A stretch of DNA of 64,000 nucleotides, from contig BATO01000029.1 of the NCBI GenBank assembly GCA_000474255.1, positions 1 through 64,000 of the forward strand, read 5' to 3'. Source of the stretch: Aquipseudomonas alcaligenes MRY13-0052. GTDB lineage: Bacteria; Pseudomonadota; Gammaproteobacteria; Pseudomonadales; Pseudomonadaceae. Position 1 is the stretch's first letter; each line of letters opens with the position of its first letter. The notes below the pieces were generated by a model. The model did not search any database. It saw nothing but the letters and a program-made list of their open reading frames with translations, and had not been told where the DNA came from. Made by a program: the position numbers and the translations under genes. Shown piece by piece: positions 28,762-37,537 of this stretch.

Positions 28762-29351
28762 GGGGTGATGTGTAGCACGCTTTGCAGGTTGTCCAGGAGC
28801 ATGTCGACACTGAGCATGATCAGCAACATGCCGGTCAGGCGCTCCACCGCCATCAGCCCGCGCTGGCCGAGAAAGCGCTGCAGGAAGGCTGCCTGGAGCA
28901 GGATCAGGGCCGTGCAGGCCCAGGCCACCAGCACGGCGACGTAGAGCTCCCAGAGCTCGCCCTGGTGGGTGTTGCGCAGGGTCATCAGCACCGCCAGCGC
29001 CGAGGGGCCGGCCACTGCCGGGGTGGCCAGGGGCACCAGCATGGGTTCGCCGTCCGGCAGGTCGCCGAGCACGCCCTCGGGCCGCGGGAAGATCAGGCGA
29101 AGGGCGATGATGAAGAGAATGATGCCGCCGGCGATGGCGATCGCCTCGCGGGACAGGCCGAGGCCACTGAGGATGTTTTCGCCGAAGGTGAGGAACAGCA
29201 GCAGCAGGCCGAGGGCGAACACCAGCTCACGCAGGGCCACCTTGAGCCGGCGCTCCGGCGCCACGTTCTTCAGCGCGGCGAGGAAGATGGCGATGTTGCC
29301 GAATGGGTCGGTGACCAGAAAGATCAGCACGGCGATGCCGAGAATTTCCAT
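28758..29351 (-). CDS. MarC/NAAT family membrane protein
   Basis: 197 residues, six hydrophobic helices. FLVTDPFGNIAIFLAAL at the N-terminus and PLATPAVAGPSALAVLMTL in the middle are conserved MarC segments. The family was once thought to affect antibiotic resistance; its function remains unproven. First gene of a two-gene unit with ampDh2 (ATGA overlap). GGAG precedes the ATG at 29351. Confidence 0.88.
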   Translation of the reverse strand: MEILGIAVLIFLVTDPFGNIAIFLAALKNVAPERRLKVALRELVFALGLLLLFLTFGENILSGLGLSREAIAIAGGIILFIIALRLIFPRPEGVLGDLPDGEPMLVPLATPAVAGPSALAVLMTLRNTHQGELWELYVAVLVAWACTALILLQAAFLQRFLGQRGLMAVERLTGMLLIMLSVDMLLDNLQSVLHITP

Positions 29352-29423
29352 GGGCGCTCCTCAACTGAAGGACGAAGTGTAAAGGGCGCTGGCGGCGACG
29401 TCTCGCCGCCGTGCCGATCGGGG

Positions 29424-30104
29424 TCAGAAGTGGTACTTGAGCGTGCCGTTGACCGCGCGCTGCTCGCGGGAGGCGTTGCCGCGCACGTCGTCCAGCTCGC
29501 TGTAGCCACCGCTCTGCTGCAGGTACTGGATGCCGAGGAATAGCTGGCGACCCTGGGCGAAGAAGTAGTCGCCGGCATCGAAGCTCAGCTGCGGGCTGAA
29601 GCTCAGGCCCTGTTCGCGGTCGCCTTCGGCACCGGCCCAGTCGAGGCCGCCATCGAGCATCCAGCTGGCCTCGCCGAGGCGGAAGGCATAGGCCCAGGCG
29701 CCGCTGAACTGCACGCTGTGGCCGGGTTCGTCCTGGTCGTCGCGGTCGTAGAGGCTCAGGGTCAGGTAGTCGAAGCCGGGGGCCTGCAGGTCGAAGGCCG
29801 GGCCGAGCAGGTTGCCGCCCTGGCCAGGCGCCGGGGCCGCCTGGGCACCGCTGAGGCGCATCTGCAGGGGCGCCGGGGTGTGGCCGGGCAGCTCCGCCAG
29901 GGCCTTGGGCGAGAGGCCGGCGGTGAAGGCCGGGCGCTCGGTGGCGAAGCTGAGGAAGCTCTCGCCGGCGGAATAGGGCAGGGTGGAGAACTGCAGGTTG
30001 CTGTCCTGCAGGTGCAGCAATTCGTTGCCGGCGACCTGAACGGCGCCGAAGGTCAGGGCAAAACCACCCAACCAGCTGGCGATACGGGAAAAGGAAAGAC
30101 GCAT
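29424..30104 (-). CDS. Outer-membrane beta-barrel-like protein, tentative Tsx-like
   Basis: 226 residues with a signal peptide (1-26, ending QVAGN). The rest alternates polar and hydrophobic residues and ends in an aromatic (KYHF), as outer-membrane barrels do: strands such as SVQFSGAWAYAFRLG, LSFSPQLSFDAGDYFFAQG and FLGIQYLQQSGGY. N-terminal ELLHLQDSNLQF recalls Tsx-like nucleoside channels, but that is a weak resemblance. Standalone leftward gene; ATG 30104 is taken because the signal peptide starts there. Confidence 0.6.
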   Translation of the reverse strand: MRLSFSRIASWLGGFALTFGAVQVAGNELLHLQDSNLQFSTLPYSAGESFLSFATERPAFTAGLSPKALAELPGHTPAPLQMRLSGAQAAPAPGQGGNLLGPAFDLQAPGFDYLTLSLYDRDDQDEPGHSVQFSGAWAYAFRLGEASWMLDGGLDWAGAEGDREQGLSFSPQLSFDAGDYFFAQGRQLFLGIQYLQQSGGYSELDDVRGNASREQRAVNGTLKYHF

Positions 30105-30300
30105 TGACGATGTCTCCACAGGTGAATGCAGGCAGGGCCCGCGAAAAAAGGGGCGGATTATACGCAGCTCCCGGCCCGACGGCAGCAACGCCACCGGTCA
30201 TCCTCCCGGCGGCACTGTTCAAGCCCGGCGAAAAGCCTATAACGTCTAGAAGCCAGCGGAATCAGTTGGCATAGGGAAATGCCTGCCGAGGATTTACGTC

Positions 30301-31722
30301 ATGCGTCGTACTCTGCTCTGGTTCAAACAGGATCTGCGCCTCGATGATCACCCCGCCGTGCAAGCGGCGCTGGCGGCCGATCGCGTCCTGCCGCTGTTCG
30401 TTTTCGACCCGACCCTGCTGCGCCCGGGCGACCTCGGCATCCGCCGCATGGGCGTGCACCGCGCGCGCTTCCAGCTGGAGAGCCTCACCGCCCTGGACGC
30501 CGAGCTGCGCCAGCGCGGCTCGCGCCTGCTGGTGGTGCAGGGCAACGCCGCGCAGGTGATCCCGGCGCTGCTGGAACACCTGGACCTGAACGAAGTACTG
30601 ACCCTGGAGGAGGTGGCGCCCCAGGAACGCACCCTGGTGGAGGAGCTGCGTCAGGCACTCGGCGACATTCCGCTGCGTGAGCTGGCCGGCAACAGCCTGC
30701 TGCGCCGCGAGGAGCTGCCGACCCCGGTGGAGCACCTGCCGGCGGTGTTCAGCCAGTTCCGCGAGCAGGTGGAGCAGCGCCCCAGCGTCTATCAACCACG
30801 CTCGGCCCCGGTGGCCTTGCCGCCCCTGCCCGAAGCGGTGGAGCCGCTCTTCGAACCCCTGCCGACGCCAACCCGCCTGGGTCTGGGCGAGCCGGTCGGC
30901 CTGCCCATCAGCGCCTTCCCCTTTTCCGGCGGCGAGGTCGCGGCACTGGCGCGACTGCGCGATTACCTGTGGGCGACCCAGGGCGTCCGCACCTACCAGG
31001 AGAATCGCAACGGCATGATGGGCAGCGAGTACTCCTCCAAGTTCTCGCCCTGGCTGGCCAACGGCAGCCTCTCGCCGCGCCGCGTCGCTGCCGAGCTGCG
31101 CCGCTACGAGGCGCAGTACGGCGCCAACGCCTCCACCCGCCAACTGTGGCAACAATTGCTATGGCGTGACTACTTCCGCTGGACCCTGCTGCGCCATGGC
31201 CGCGCGCTGTTCGAAGCCGGCGGCCTGAAGGCTACGGTGCGCGCACCGCAGCAGCTGGACGAACGCTTCGAACGCTGGTGCCAGGGCCGCACCGGCATGC
31301 CGCTGGTGGACGCCAGCATGCGCGAGCTGGCAGCCACGGGCTTCATGTCCAACCGCGGCCGCCAGGTGGTGGCCGCCTACTTGGTGCACGACCTGGAGCA
31401 GGACTGGCGCCATGGCGCCGCCTGGTTTGAAGAACACCTGCTGGATTACGACCCGGCGAGCAACTGGGGCAACTGGGCCTACCTGGCCGGCGTGGCCAGC
31501 GACCCGCAACGCAGCCAGGCCTTCAACGCGCTGCGCCAGGCCCGCCATTACGACCCGGATGCGACCTACGTGAGCCTGTGGTTGCCGGAGCTCCGAGCGC
31601 TGCCCCAGGCGCTGCGGCATACACCCTTCCAGCTCTCGCGCCTGCAGCTGGACGCCCTGGACTACCCGCGCCTGGAGCATGTGCCGGAAGACTGGAAGCC
31701 CTACCTGACCCACGCCGCCTGA
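30301..31722 (+). CDS. DASH-type cryptochrome / deoxyribodipyrimidine photolyase
   Basis: 473 residues. N-terminal antenna-binding domain (LLWFKQDLRLDDHPAV) and C-terminal FAD domain. The DASH signature is clear: NGMMGSEYSSKFSPWLANGSLSPR, QQLLWRDYFRW, GFMSNRGRQVVAAYLVHDL, DWRHGAAWFEEHLLDYDPASNWGNW and YDPDATYV. CRY-DASH proteins repair cyclobutane dimers, mainly in single-stranded DNA, and may signal light. I do not recall a photolyase at this position in P. aeruginosa; here it stands between a barrel gene and dgcP. ATG 30301. Confidence 0.9.
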   Translation: MRRTLLWFKQDLRLDDHPAVQAALAADRVLPLFVFDPTLLRPGDLGIRRMGVHRARFQLESLTALDAELRQRGSRLLVVQGNAAQVIPALLEHLDLNEVLTLEEVAPQERTLVEELRQALGDIPLRELAGNSLLRREELPTPVEHLPAVFSQFREQVEQRPSVYQPRSAPVALPPLPEAVEPLFEPLPTPTRLGLGEPVGLPISAFPFSGGEVAALARLRDYLWATQGVRTYQENRNGMMGSEYSSKFSPWLANGSLSPRRVAAELRRYEAQYGANASTRQLWQQLLWRDYFRWTLLRHGRALFEAGGLKATVRAPQQLDERFERWCQGRTGMPLVDASMRELAATGFMSNRGRQVVAAYLVHDLEQDWRHGAAWFEEHLLDYDPASNWGNWAYLAGVASDPQRSQAFNALRQARHYDPDATYVSLWLPELRALPQALRHTPFQLSRLQLDALDYPRLEHVPEDWKPYLTHAA

Positions 31723-31728
31723 GGCGGC

Positions 31729-33834
31729 TCAGCCCAGTTCGATGCGGTTGCGACCTTCGCGCTTGGCGCGGTAGAGCGCCTGGTCGGCGCGTTCGAACGC
31801 CTGCTCGTCCTTCTCGCCCTCGACGAAGGACACCAGCCCTCCCGACAGCGTGATGGTCACGGGCTCGCCCTTGAAGTGAAAGGGGCATTGCTCGATGGCC
31901 GAGCGCAGGGTGTCGAGCAACTGCTGGCCACCCTCCAGGGGCGTGGCGGGGAGCAGCAGGACGAACTCCTCGCCGCCGAAGCGGGCGATGAAGTCGGTCT
32001 TGCGCAGGCGCTTGGCGATCTCGCCAGCGATGATCTTGAGCACCTTGTCGCCGGCCAGGTGGCCGTAGTTGTCGTTGATGCGCTTGAAGTGGTCGATGTC
32101 CAGCACCGCCAGCAGCAGCTCGCCGCCATAGCGCTTCCAGCGCGCCACTTCCAGTTCCAGGCGCTCGCTCCAGGCGGCCCGGTTGGGCAGGCCGGTGAGC
32201 GGGTCGCTGAGGGCTTTCTGCCGCTGTTCTTCCAGGTGGTCGCGGAAGGAACTGGCTTCCTGTTCCATGGTGGCGACGCGATCCACCAGCACCTTGAGGC
32301 GTCCGCCGACTTCTTCTTCGCGGGCGGCGCGCTGGCGCTGGTAGTCGTTCATGGTGCTGAGCAGGCCGTCGAGGCGCTTTTCCACGGCGCGCTTGAGGTC
32401 GTCCAGGTCGGTGGCGTCCTGCACGCTGCTCTGCAGGTCGCTGACCTGCTCGCGCAACTGGTCGTCGAGCACGCGCGCGCTTTCCAGGGTCTCGCTGTAA
32501 CCCTCCTGGGCGGCGGAAATGGAGGCGACGAAGGCGACCAGGCGCTCGTTGAGCTGCTTGAGGTAGATGGCGAAGTCACGGTGCTCGCTGTTGGTGACGG
32601 CCAGCACCAGCACGGCGAGGTCGTCCAGCACGGGCACCAGTTCGTACCAGTTCAGGCCACCTACCAGACGCTCGCGAAGGGCTTCGCCCTGGGGCTTGTG
32701 GCGCTCGGGCAGGTCGAGCTCGTCCAGCAGCCCGCGCAGGCTGGCGGCGACGTGGGGCGCGACGGCGCTGTAGCCGGGTTCGGGCGGCGTGGGCAGCGCG
32801 TAGCCCGGGTCGCCTTCGCCGGTGAGCAGCGCCGCCGGCAATGGCAGGCTGTCGAGGCGCGGCGTCAGGCTCGGGCTGACACCATCGGCCAGCGCGGTGA
32901 CAGGCGCCGGAGCGGCTGCAGCGAGTGGCCCGACCGGGGCGGCAGGAGCAACCTCGGGCACAAGGGGCGCAACCACCGGTGCCGCTTCGGCGACCACCTG
33001 GGCCGAGGCAGACTGCTCGGTGGCGGCTGCCGGGGTGGGTACGGGAGCCTGGGCAGGAGCAGGGGCAGGGGCAGGCGCCGGAGCGGGAGCCGCAGCCACG
33101 GGGGCCGCCTCAACGGTAGGCGGCACGCCGGGAGCTGGCACGACAGGAGCCGGGGCGGCAGCGAGCGCCTGGGCCGGCGATGCGGGCTCGTCGTCCAGCG
33201 GGGGCGCGGCCTGCAATGCGGCAGGTGCCGGGACGGCCGGTGGTGGAGCCAGGGCGTCACCGGTGGGCAGCGGCGCGGCAGCAGGCTGGGCGTCTTCGGT
33301 GGCGTCACCCTGGCTGCCGAACAGACGCTGCAGCAGGCCGGGCTTGGGCGCGGCAGGGTCGGTGTTGGCGATCTCGTCGAGGGCGCGCTGTTGCAGGCCG
33401 CTGAGCTCGCCGAGGAGGGCAGGCATCTCACGCGCCTGACTGGCGCGCTCGTCGATGCGCTTGGCGAACTGCTTGAGGGATTTGCGCACGTCACGCGGCA
33501 CATCCAGCTTGAGCAGCTGGTTGGTCAGCCCGGTGAGGGCGCCGACGTTCTGGTCGATCCGTTGCTGGCGACGCTGCTCGGAATCCAGCACGGCCTTTTC
33601 CAGGCGCGGGATCAGGGCGGAGAGGCCGGCGTCTATCTGATCGCCACGGATGATCTCGCGCAGCTCCTGCATGCACTGGTCGACGGCCTTGTCGCTGCCT
33701 TCGGCGGCGAGGGAGCTGCGCACCAGGCCACGGCGCAGGAGATCGAGGCGGGCGTCCCAGCGACGCTCCAGCTTCTCCTGCTGCTCGAGGCTCTGCAGGT
33801 ACTTTTCTTTCCAGCGCTGGCCGTCGTCGCTCAT
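31729..33834 (-). CDS. dgcP: DgcP-like diguanylate cyclase
   Basis: 701 residues, no membrane helix. The N-terminal 1-160 is helical ([41 protein letters not shown]). About 165-330 is a long Ala/Pro-rich linker, 355-530 a second helical region with coiled coil, and the C-terminus is GGDEF with RFGGEEF (GGEEF at about 620-624) and I-site RKTD, so an active and feedback-inhibited cyclase is predicted. DgcP of P. aeruginosa (PA5487) sits at the same place beside dsbA and acts at the cell poles with FimV. It overlaps the upstream EEP gene by ATGA. Confidence 0.9.
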   Translation of the reverse strand: MSDDGQRWKEKYLQSLEQQEKLERRWDARLDLLRRGLVRSSLAAEGSDKAVDQCMQELREIIRGDQIDAGLSALIPRLEKAVLDSEQRRQQRIDQNVGALTGLTNQLLKLDVPRDVRKSLKQFAKRIDERASQAREMPALLGELSGLQQRALDEIANTDPAAPKPGLLQRLFGSQGDATEDAQPAAAPLPTGDALAPPPAVPAPAALQAAPPLDDEPASPAQALAAAPAPVVPAPGVPPTVEAAPVAAAPAPAPAPAPAPAQAPVPTPAAATEQSASAQVVAEAAPVVAPLVPEVAPAAPVGPLAAAAPAPVTALADGVSPSLTPRLDSLPLPAALLTGEGDPGYALPTPPEPGYSAVAPHVAASLRGLLDELDLPERHKPQGEALRERLVGGLNWYELVPVLDDLAVLVLAVTNSEHRDFAIYLKQLNERLVAFVASISAAQEGYSETLESARVLDDQLREQVSDLQSSVQDATDLDDLKRAVEKRLDGLLSTMNDYQRQRAAREEEVGGRLKVLVDRVATMEQEASSFRDHLEEQRQKALSDPLTGLPNRAAWSERLELEVARWKRYGGELLLAVLDIDHFKRINDNYGHLAGDKVLKIIAGEIAKRLRKTDFIARFGGEEFVLLLPATPLEGGQQLLDTLRSAIEQCPFHFKGEPVTITLSGGLVSFVEGEKDEQAFERADQALYRAKREGRNRIELG

Positions 33835-34709
33835 GAAGGTGATCCGTCGGGAGTGTCCACCAGGGCCGGCAACGCATCCCCGGTAAGGGACGTGGGCAGG
33901 CGGATGTCCACCGCCACTGGCAGGTGGTCGGAGATGGGTTGGCTGAGCACCTGCACGCGCTCCAGGGTCAAGCTGGGGCTGAGCAGGATGTGGTCGAGGC
34001 AGCGCTGCGGGCGCCAGCTCGGGAAAGTGGCCTCGACCTGTGGCGCGAGCAGCCCGAGGTCACGCAGGGGCGAGTTCTGCAGCAGGTCGTTGGCGTGGGT
34101 GTTCATGTCGCCCATCAGCACCTGGTGGCGGTAGCCGCCGATGAGCTCGCGGATGTAGGCGAGCTGGCGGGAGCGGGCCTTGGTGCCCAGGGCCAGGTGC
34201 ATCATCACCACCACCAGTGCGTCCTCGCCCTCGCCGAAGCGCATGAGGATGGCGCCGCGCCCGGGCGGGCCGGGCAGGGGGTGGTCTTCCAGCTGGGTCG
34301 GCTGCAGGCGGCTGAGCAAGCCGTTGCTGTGCTGGGCGATGCGCCCGAGGTTGCGGTTGAGCTGTTGGTACCAGAAAGGGAAATCGGCCAGGTGGGCGAG
34401 GTGCTCGACCTGGTTGACGTAGCCGGAACGCAGGCTGCCACCGTCGACTTCCTGCAGGGCCACGAGGTCGAAATCGCCGAGCAGGGCACCGATGCGCTGC
34501 AGGTTGCTGGCGCGGCCGGCGTGGGGCAGCAGGTGCTGCCAGCTGCGGGTCAGGTAGTGGCGGTAACGGCCGGTGCTGATGCCGACCTGGATGTTGAAGC
34601 TGAGCAGCCGAAGGCGGCCATCCTTTGGGAGGCCGCTGGAGCCACAATGAGGATTGACCTGCGGAGCCCGCAGGCCAGCGGTTCTGTCATTGCTCCAGCG
34701 GCGCAGCAT
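33831..34709 (-). CDS. Endonuclease/exonuclease/phosphatase (EEP) family protein
   Basis: 292 residues. [19 protein letters not shown] (catalytic Glu), [12 protein letters not shown] and the final [12 protein letters not shown] (catalytic Asp-His) are the EEP motifs. No signal peptide, so cytoplasmic. Substrate class (nucleic acid, phosphoinositide or other phosphodiester) is not evident. Translation is coupled with dgcP (ATGA), an arrangement corresponding to PA5488-PA5487. The first 30 residues are not conserved-looking; the true start could be further in. Confidence 0.85.
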   Translation of the reverse strand: MLRRWSNDRTAGLRAPQVNPHCGSSGLPKDGRLRLLSFNIQVGISTGRYRHYLTRSWQHLLPHAGRASNLQRIGALLGDFDLVALQEVDGGSLRSGYVNQVEHLAHLADFPFWYQQLNRNLGRIAQHSNGLLSRLQPTQLEDHPLPGPPGRGAILMRFGEGEDALVVVMMHLALGTKARSRQLAYIRELIGGYRHQVLMGDMNTHANDLLQNSPLRDLGLLAPQVEATFPSWRPQRCLDHILLSPSLTLERVQVLSQPISDHLPVAVDIRLPTSLTGDALPALVDTPDGSPS

Positions 34710-34730
34710 CTTCGCTCTGCCGGGCGCCGC

Positions 34731-35360
34731 TTACTTCGCGGCGCGCTCCTTGGCGATGAGGAAGTCGGCGACCTGGGTGGCCTGCTCGAGACCGCCCGAG
34801 GAGCCGATGTCGAAGCGGTACTTGCCGTTGACGATCAGGGTCGGTACGCCGGAGATCTGGTACGCCATGGCGAGCTTCTTGGCCTTCTCCATCTGGCTCT
34901 TCACGCCGAAGGAGTTGTAGGCCTTGATGAAGGCCGCCTTGTCGACGCCCTGGCCAGCGAGGAACTCGGCCATCTCGTCGGGGGTGGAGAGCTTCTTGCC
35001 TTCCTTATGGATGGCTTCGAACACGGCTTTGTGCACGGCGTGCTCGACGCCCATGCTTTCCAGGGTAATGAACAGTTGGCCGTGGACGTTCCACACGCCA
35101 CCGAACATGGCGGGGATGCGTACGAAGTTGACGTCCTCCGGCAGCTTCTCGGTCCAGGCGTTCAGGGTGGGTTCGAATTGGTAGCAGTGAGGGCAGCCGT
35201 ACCAGAACAGTTCCACCACCTCGATCTTGCCGGGCTTGGAAATCGGGACCGGGCTGCTCAGTTCGACGTACTGTTTGCCGGCCTGGATATCCTCGGCCTG
35301 TGCGGTCATGCCGAAAAGGCTCGCACTGGCAAGAACGGCGGAAAGAATCAGGTTACGCAT
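34731..35360 (-). CDS. dsbA: DsbA, periplasmic thiol:disulfide oxidoreductase
   Basis: 209 residues. Signal peptide 1-20 (ending TAQAED). Thioredoxin fold with active site CPHC (FWYGCPHCYQFEP) and the cis-Pro loop SGVPTLIVNGKY. It introduces disulfides into exported proteins. ATG 35360 is chosen because TAGGAG precedes it by six bases. Upstream of the EEP-dgcP pair with 21 bases between, possibly one unit. Confidence 0.95.
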   Translation of the reverse strand: MRNLILSAVLASASLFGMTAQAEDIQAGKQYVELSSPVPISKPGKIEVVELFWYGCPHCYQFEPTLNAWTEKLPEDVNFVRIPAMFGGVWNVHGQLFITLESMGVEHAVHKAVFEAIHKEGKKLSTPDEMAEFLAGQGVDKAAFIKAYNSFGVKSQMEKAKKLAMAYQISGVPTLIVNGKYRFDIGSSGGLEQATQVADFLIAKERAAK

Positions 35361-35457
35361 GCTCAACTCCTAAGCGGGTCATATGGTTCTGCGGCGGGCC
35401 TTGCTTCGACCGATCGCGTTGCGTCGGGTTCCGGCAATTGTAGCGGGGGCGCCAATG

Positions 35458-35488
35458 AAAAAGGGTGGCCATGGCCACCCTTTTATTT
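35458..35488 (-). terminator. Bidirectional-looking intrinsic terminator after cytochrome c4
   Basis: Stem GGGTGGCCA/TGGCCACCC (35463-35480) with five A before and a T-rich tail after. On the minus strand it lies 26 bases after the c4 stop codon. Confidence 0.85.
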
Positions 35489-35513
35489 ACCGTTTTCTAC
35501 CGCTGGGCCGGAC

Positions 35514-36119
35514 TTAGTGCAGGCCCTGAATGTAGCTGGAGACGGCTTCGATGTCCTTGTTGCTCAGCTTCGCGGCGATGGCGCGCATGATCATGTTGTC
35601 GCCATCGTTGGTGCGGTTGCCTTCGCGGAAGTCGGTCAGCTGCTTGGCCACGTACTGGGCATGCTGGCCACCCAGGTGCGGGAAGCCGGCAGCGGCGTTG
35701 CCGGCGCCGTTCGGGGAGTGGCAACCGGTGCAGGAAGGCATGCCTTCTTCCAGTTTGCCGCCACGGAACAGGGCTTCACCGCGCGCGACCAGCTTGGGAT
35801 CGGCGGCGCCGACACTGCCGGACTGGCTGGCGAAGTAGGCGGCGATGTCGGCCAGGTCCTGATCGCTCAGGTTGGTCAGCAGGCCGGTCATTTCCAGGAC
35901 CTGGCGGTTGCCGGACTTGATGTCGTGCATCTGCTTGAGCAGATAGCGCTCGCCCTGGCCAGCCAGTTTCGGGAAGTTGGGGGCAGCGCTGTTGCCGTCC
36001 GGGCCATGGCAGGCACCACATACGGCAGCTTTCGCCTGACCGGCTTTGGCGTCGCCAGCGGCGTGGGCCAGACCGGTGATGCCCAGGGTCAACAGCAGAC
36101 TCACGAGTACTTTGTTCAT
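35514..36119 (-). CDS. cc4: Cytochrome c4 (diheme)
   Basis: 201 residues. Signal peptide 1-20 (ending LAHAAG). Two heme c sites, CGACH and CTGCH, lie in two similar halves, each with a Met ligand region (the first in ILKQMHDIKSG-like context, the second near MIMRAIAAKLS). A periplasmic electron carrier toward cytochrome oxidases, including cbb3 types. It is followed by a clear terminator. ATG 36119. Same position relative to dsbA and engB as in PAO1. Confidence 0.92.
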   Translation of the reverse strand: MNKVLVSLLLTLGITGLAHAAGDAKAGQAKAAVCGACHGPDGNSAAPNFPKLAGQGERYLLKQMHDIKSGNRQVLEMTGLLTNLSDQDLADIAAYFASQSGSVGAADPKLVARGEALFRGGKLEEGMPSCTGCHSPNGAGNAAAGFPHLGGQHAQYVAKQLTDFREGNRTNDGDNMIMRAIAAKLSNKDIEAVSSYIQGLH

Positions 36120-36172
36120 CAGCTAATCCAATTACGGCTAAGGGTGAAAGAGTTAGCGCCGGGCTACCTTGA

Positions 36173-36463
36173 TTATTGGCTCATCCACTGGATGACCGCT
36201 TGGTAGTCCTCGGCACTGCAGTCCATGCACAAGCCTCGGGGAGGCATGGCGTTCAAACCATTGGTGACGCTCTTGACCAGAGCATCGTTGCCCTTGGCCA
36301 GACGCGGCTCCCAGGCGGCCTTGTCGCCTTTTTTCGGCGCCATAGGCAGTTGACCGTTGTGGCAGGCACTGCAGGTCCGGTTGTAAACCGCTTCCGGATC
36401 CTGGGCAGCCTGCGCGCCAAAGGCCAGCGCCGCAAGGCTTGCGACGAGTAGCACTTTCTTCAT
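36173..36463 (-). CDS. Cytochrome c5-like monoheme protein
   Basis: 96 residues. Signal peptide 1-19 (ending FGAQAAQ). Heme site CSACH, then LPMAPKKGDKAAWEPRL, a Met ligand in NAMPPRGLC, and an extra pair CMDC typical of cytochrome c5. The true start is ATG 36463, giving MKKVLLVASLAALAFG. It precedes c4 in the same direction by 53 bases; both are probably made together as periplasmic electron carriers. Confidence 0.9.
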   Translation of the reverse strand: MKKVLLVASLAALAFGAQAAQDPEAVYNRTCSACHNGQLPMAPKKGDKAAWEPRLAKGNDALVKSVTNGLNAMPPRGLCMDCSAEDYQAVIQWMSQ

Positions 36464-36638
36464 GATCAACCTCATCAGAGGGGCCCTGCCATGCGTTCTG
36501 TCGCGCAACGGTCAGTCCCGTGAACACTGAACCCTGGGGGATAAAGCGCACACTAAATCTGCGGCATTATATACTGGCGATGCTCAAACGGAAACGAAAC
36601 AGCCCCCTGCGACACCGCGTCGCACCCGTGGACACCTC

Positions 36639-37286
36639 ATGTCATTCAAGAACCCGATCATCGGTCTGTGCCAACAGGCCCGCTTTCTCATCAGTGCCGC
36701 CAAGGTGGATCAGTGCCCTCCCGACGAAGGTCTGGAAGTGGCGTTCGCCGGGCGTTCCAACGCCGGCAAGTCCAGCGCGCTGAATACCCTCACCCACGCC
36801 AGCCTGGCACGCACCTCGAAGACCCCAGGGCGCACCCAGCTGCTCAACTTCTTCTCCCTGGACGACCAGCGTCGCCTGGTGGACCTGCCCGGCTATGGCT
36901 ACGCCAAGGTGCCGATCCCGCTCAAGCAGCACTGGCAGCGCCACCTGGAAGCCTACCTGAGCAGCCGCGAAAGCCTGGCCGGGCTGATCCTGATGATGGA
37001 CATCCGCCATCCGCTGACCGACTTCGACCGGCTGATGCTCGACTGGTCCAGCGCCGGCAACATGCCCATGCACATCCTCCTGACCAAGGCCGACAAGCTG
37101 GCCTTCGGCGCCGCGAAGAACGCGCTGCTGAAGGTTCAGCAGGACATACGCAAGGGTTGGGGCGAGGGCGTGACCATCCAGCTGTTCTCGGCACCCAAGC
37201 GCCAGGGCATCGAGGAAGCGCAAGCGGTGCTGGCCAACTGGCTGCAACTGGGCGAGGAATTCGAGCAGGTCGAGCCGGAGGCCTGA
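36639..37286 (+). CDS. engB: EngB/YihA, ribosome-biogenesis GTPase
   Basis: 215 residues. GTPase motifs: G1 [10 protein letters not shown]3 [11 protein letters not shown] and G4 TKADKL. EngB assists assembly of the large ribosomal subunit. Divergent from the cytochrome genes. Its 3' end faces the terminator of the ersA sRNA, as engB faces Spot 42 (spf) in enterobacteria. Confidence 0.95.
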   Translation: MSFKNPIIGLCQQARFLISAAKVDQCPPDEGLEVAFAGRSNAGKSSALNTLTHASLARTSKTPGRTQLLNFFSLDDQRRLVDLPGYGYAKVPIPLKQHWQRHLEAYLSSRESLAGLILMMDIRHPLTDFDRLMLDWSSAGNMPMHILLTKADKLAFGAAKNALLKVQQDIRKGWGEGVTIQLFSAPKRQGIEEAQAVLANWLQLGEEFEQVEPEA

Positions 37287-37295
37287 ATCGCAGGC

Positions 37296-37425
37296 AAAAA
37301 AAACCCCGAGCTTCGTATGGGGAGGGGGAAGTTCGGGGTTCAAGTCTGAACCGCTAGGGCGGGGTTCAGATATCTGCCAACACTAAACACAGCAAAAGGA
37401 GCATCGAAGGCTTCACCAGCCATTC
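37296..37425 (-). ncRNA. ersA: ErsA small RNA
   Basis: About 130 bases between engB and polA, minus strand, at the place of ErsA (Pseudomon-1 family, about 132 nt) in P. aeruginosa. Seen: an AlgU-type promoter just upstream, an internal hairpin CTGAACC/GGTTCAG (near 37348-37371), and a terminator with arms ACCCCGAACTTC/GAAGCTCGGGGT ending in eight U (37296-37303). ErsA is an envelope-stress sRNA known to act on algC and oprD. The 5' end is set from the promoter and may be off by two or three bases. Confidence 0.85.
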
Positions 37426-37431
37426 CCATCC

Positions 37432-37459
37432 TCTGACCCTGTGCCCAGGTATAAAGTTC
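37432..37459 (-). promoter_or_regulatory. AlgU (sigma-22/RpoE)-type promoter of ersA
   Basis: On the minus strand GAACTT (37459-37454), a 17-base spacer, then TCAGA (37436-37432), against the consensus GAACTT-N16/17-TCTGA. The predicted start of transcription is near 37425. Confidence 0.75.
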
Positions 37460-37491
37460 ACCGCCCCGCTGAAAACCGTTCGTTATTAGAG

Positions 37492-37514
37492 CCTCCTGCT
37501 TTATGCGCAGGAGG
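37492..37514 (-). terminator. Hairpin after polA
   Basis: Stem CCTCCTGC/GCAGGAGG with a seven-base loop, 24 bases past the polA stop. There is no U run, so it may be a 3'-end stabilising or Rho-assisted element rather than a standard terminator. Confidence 0.5.
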
Positions 37515-37537
37515 TCTATGCCAAGAATGGCGCCGGC

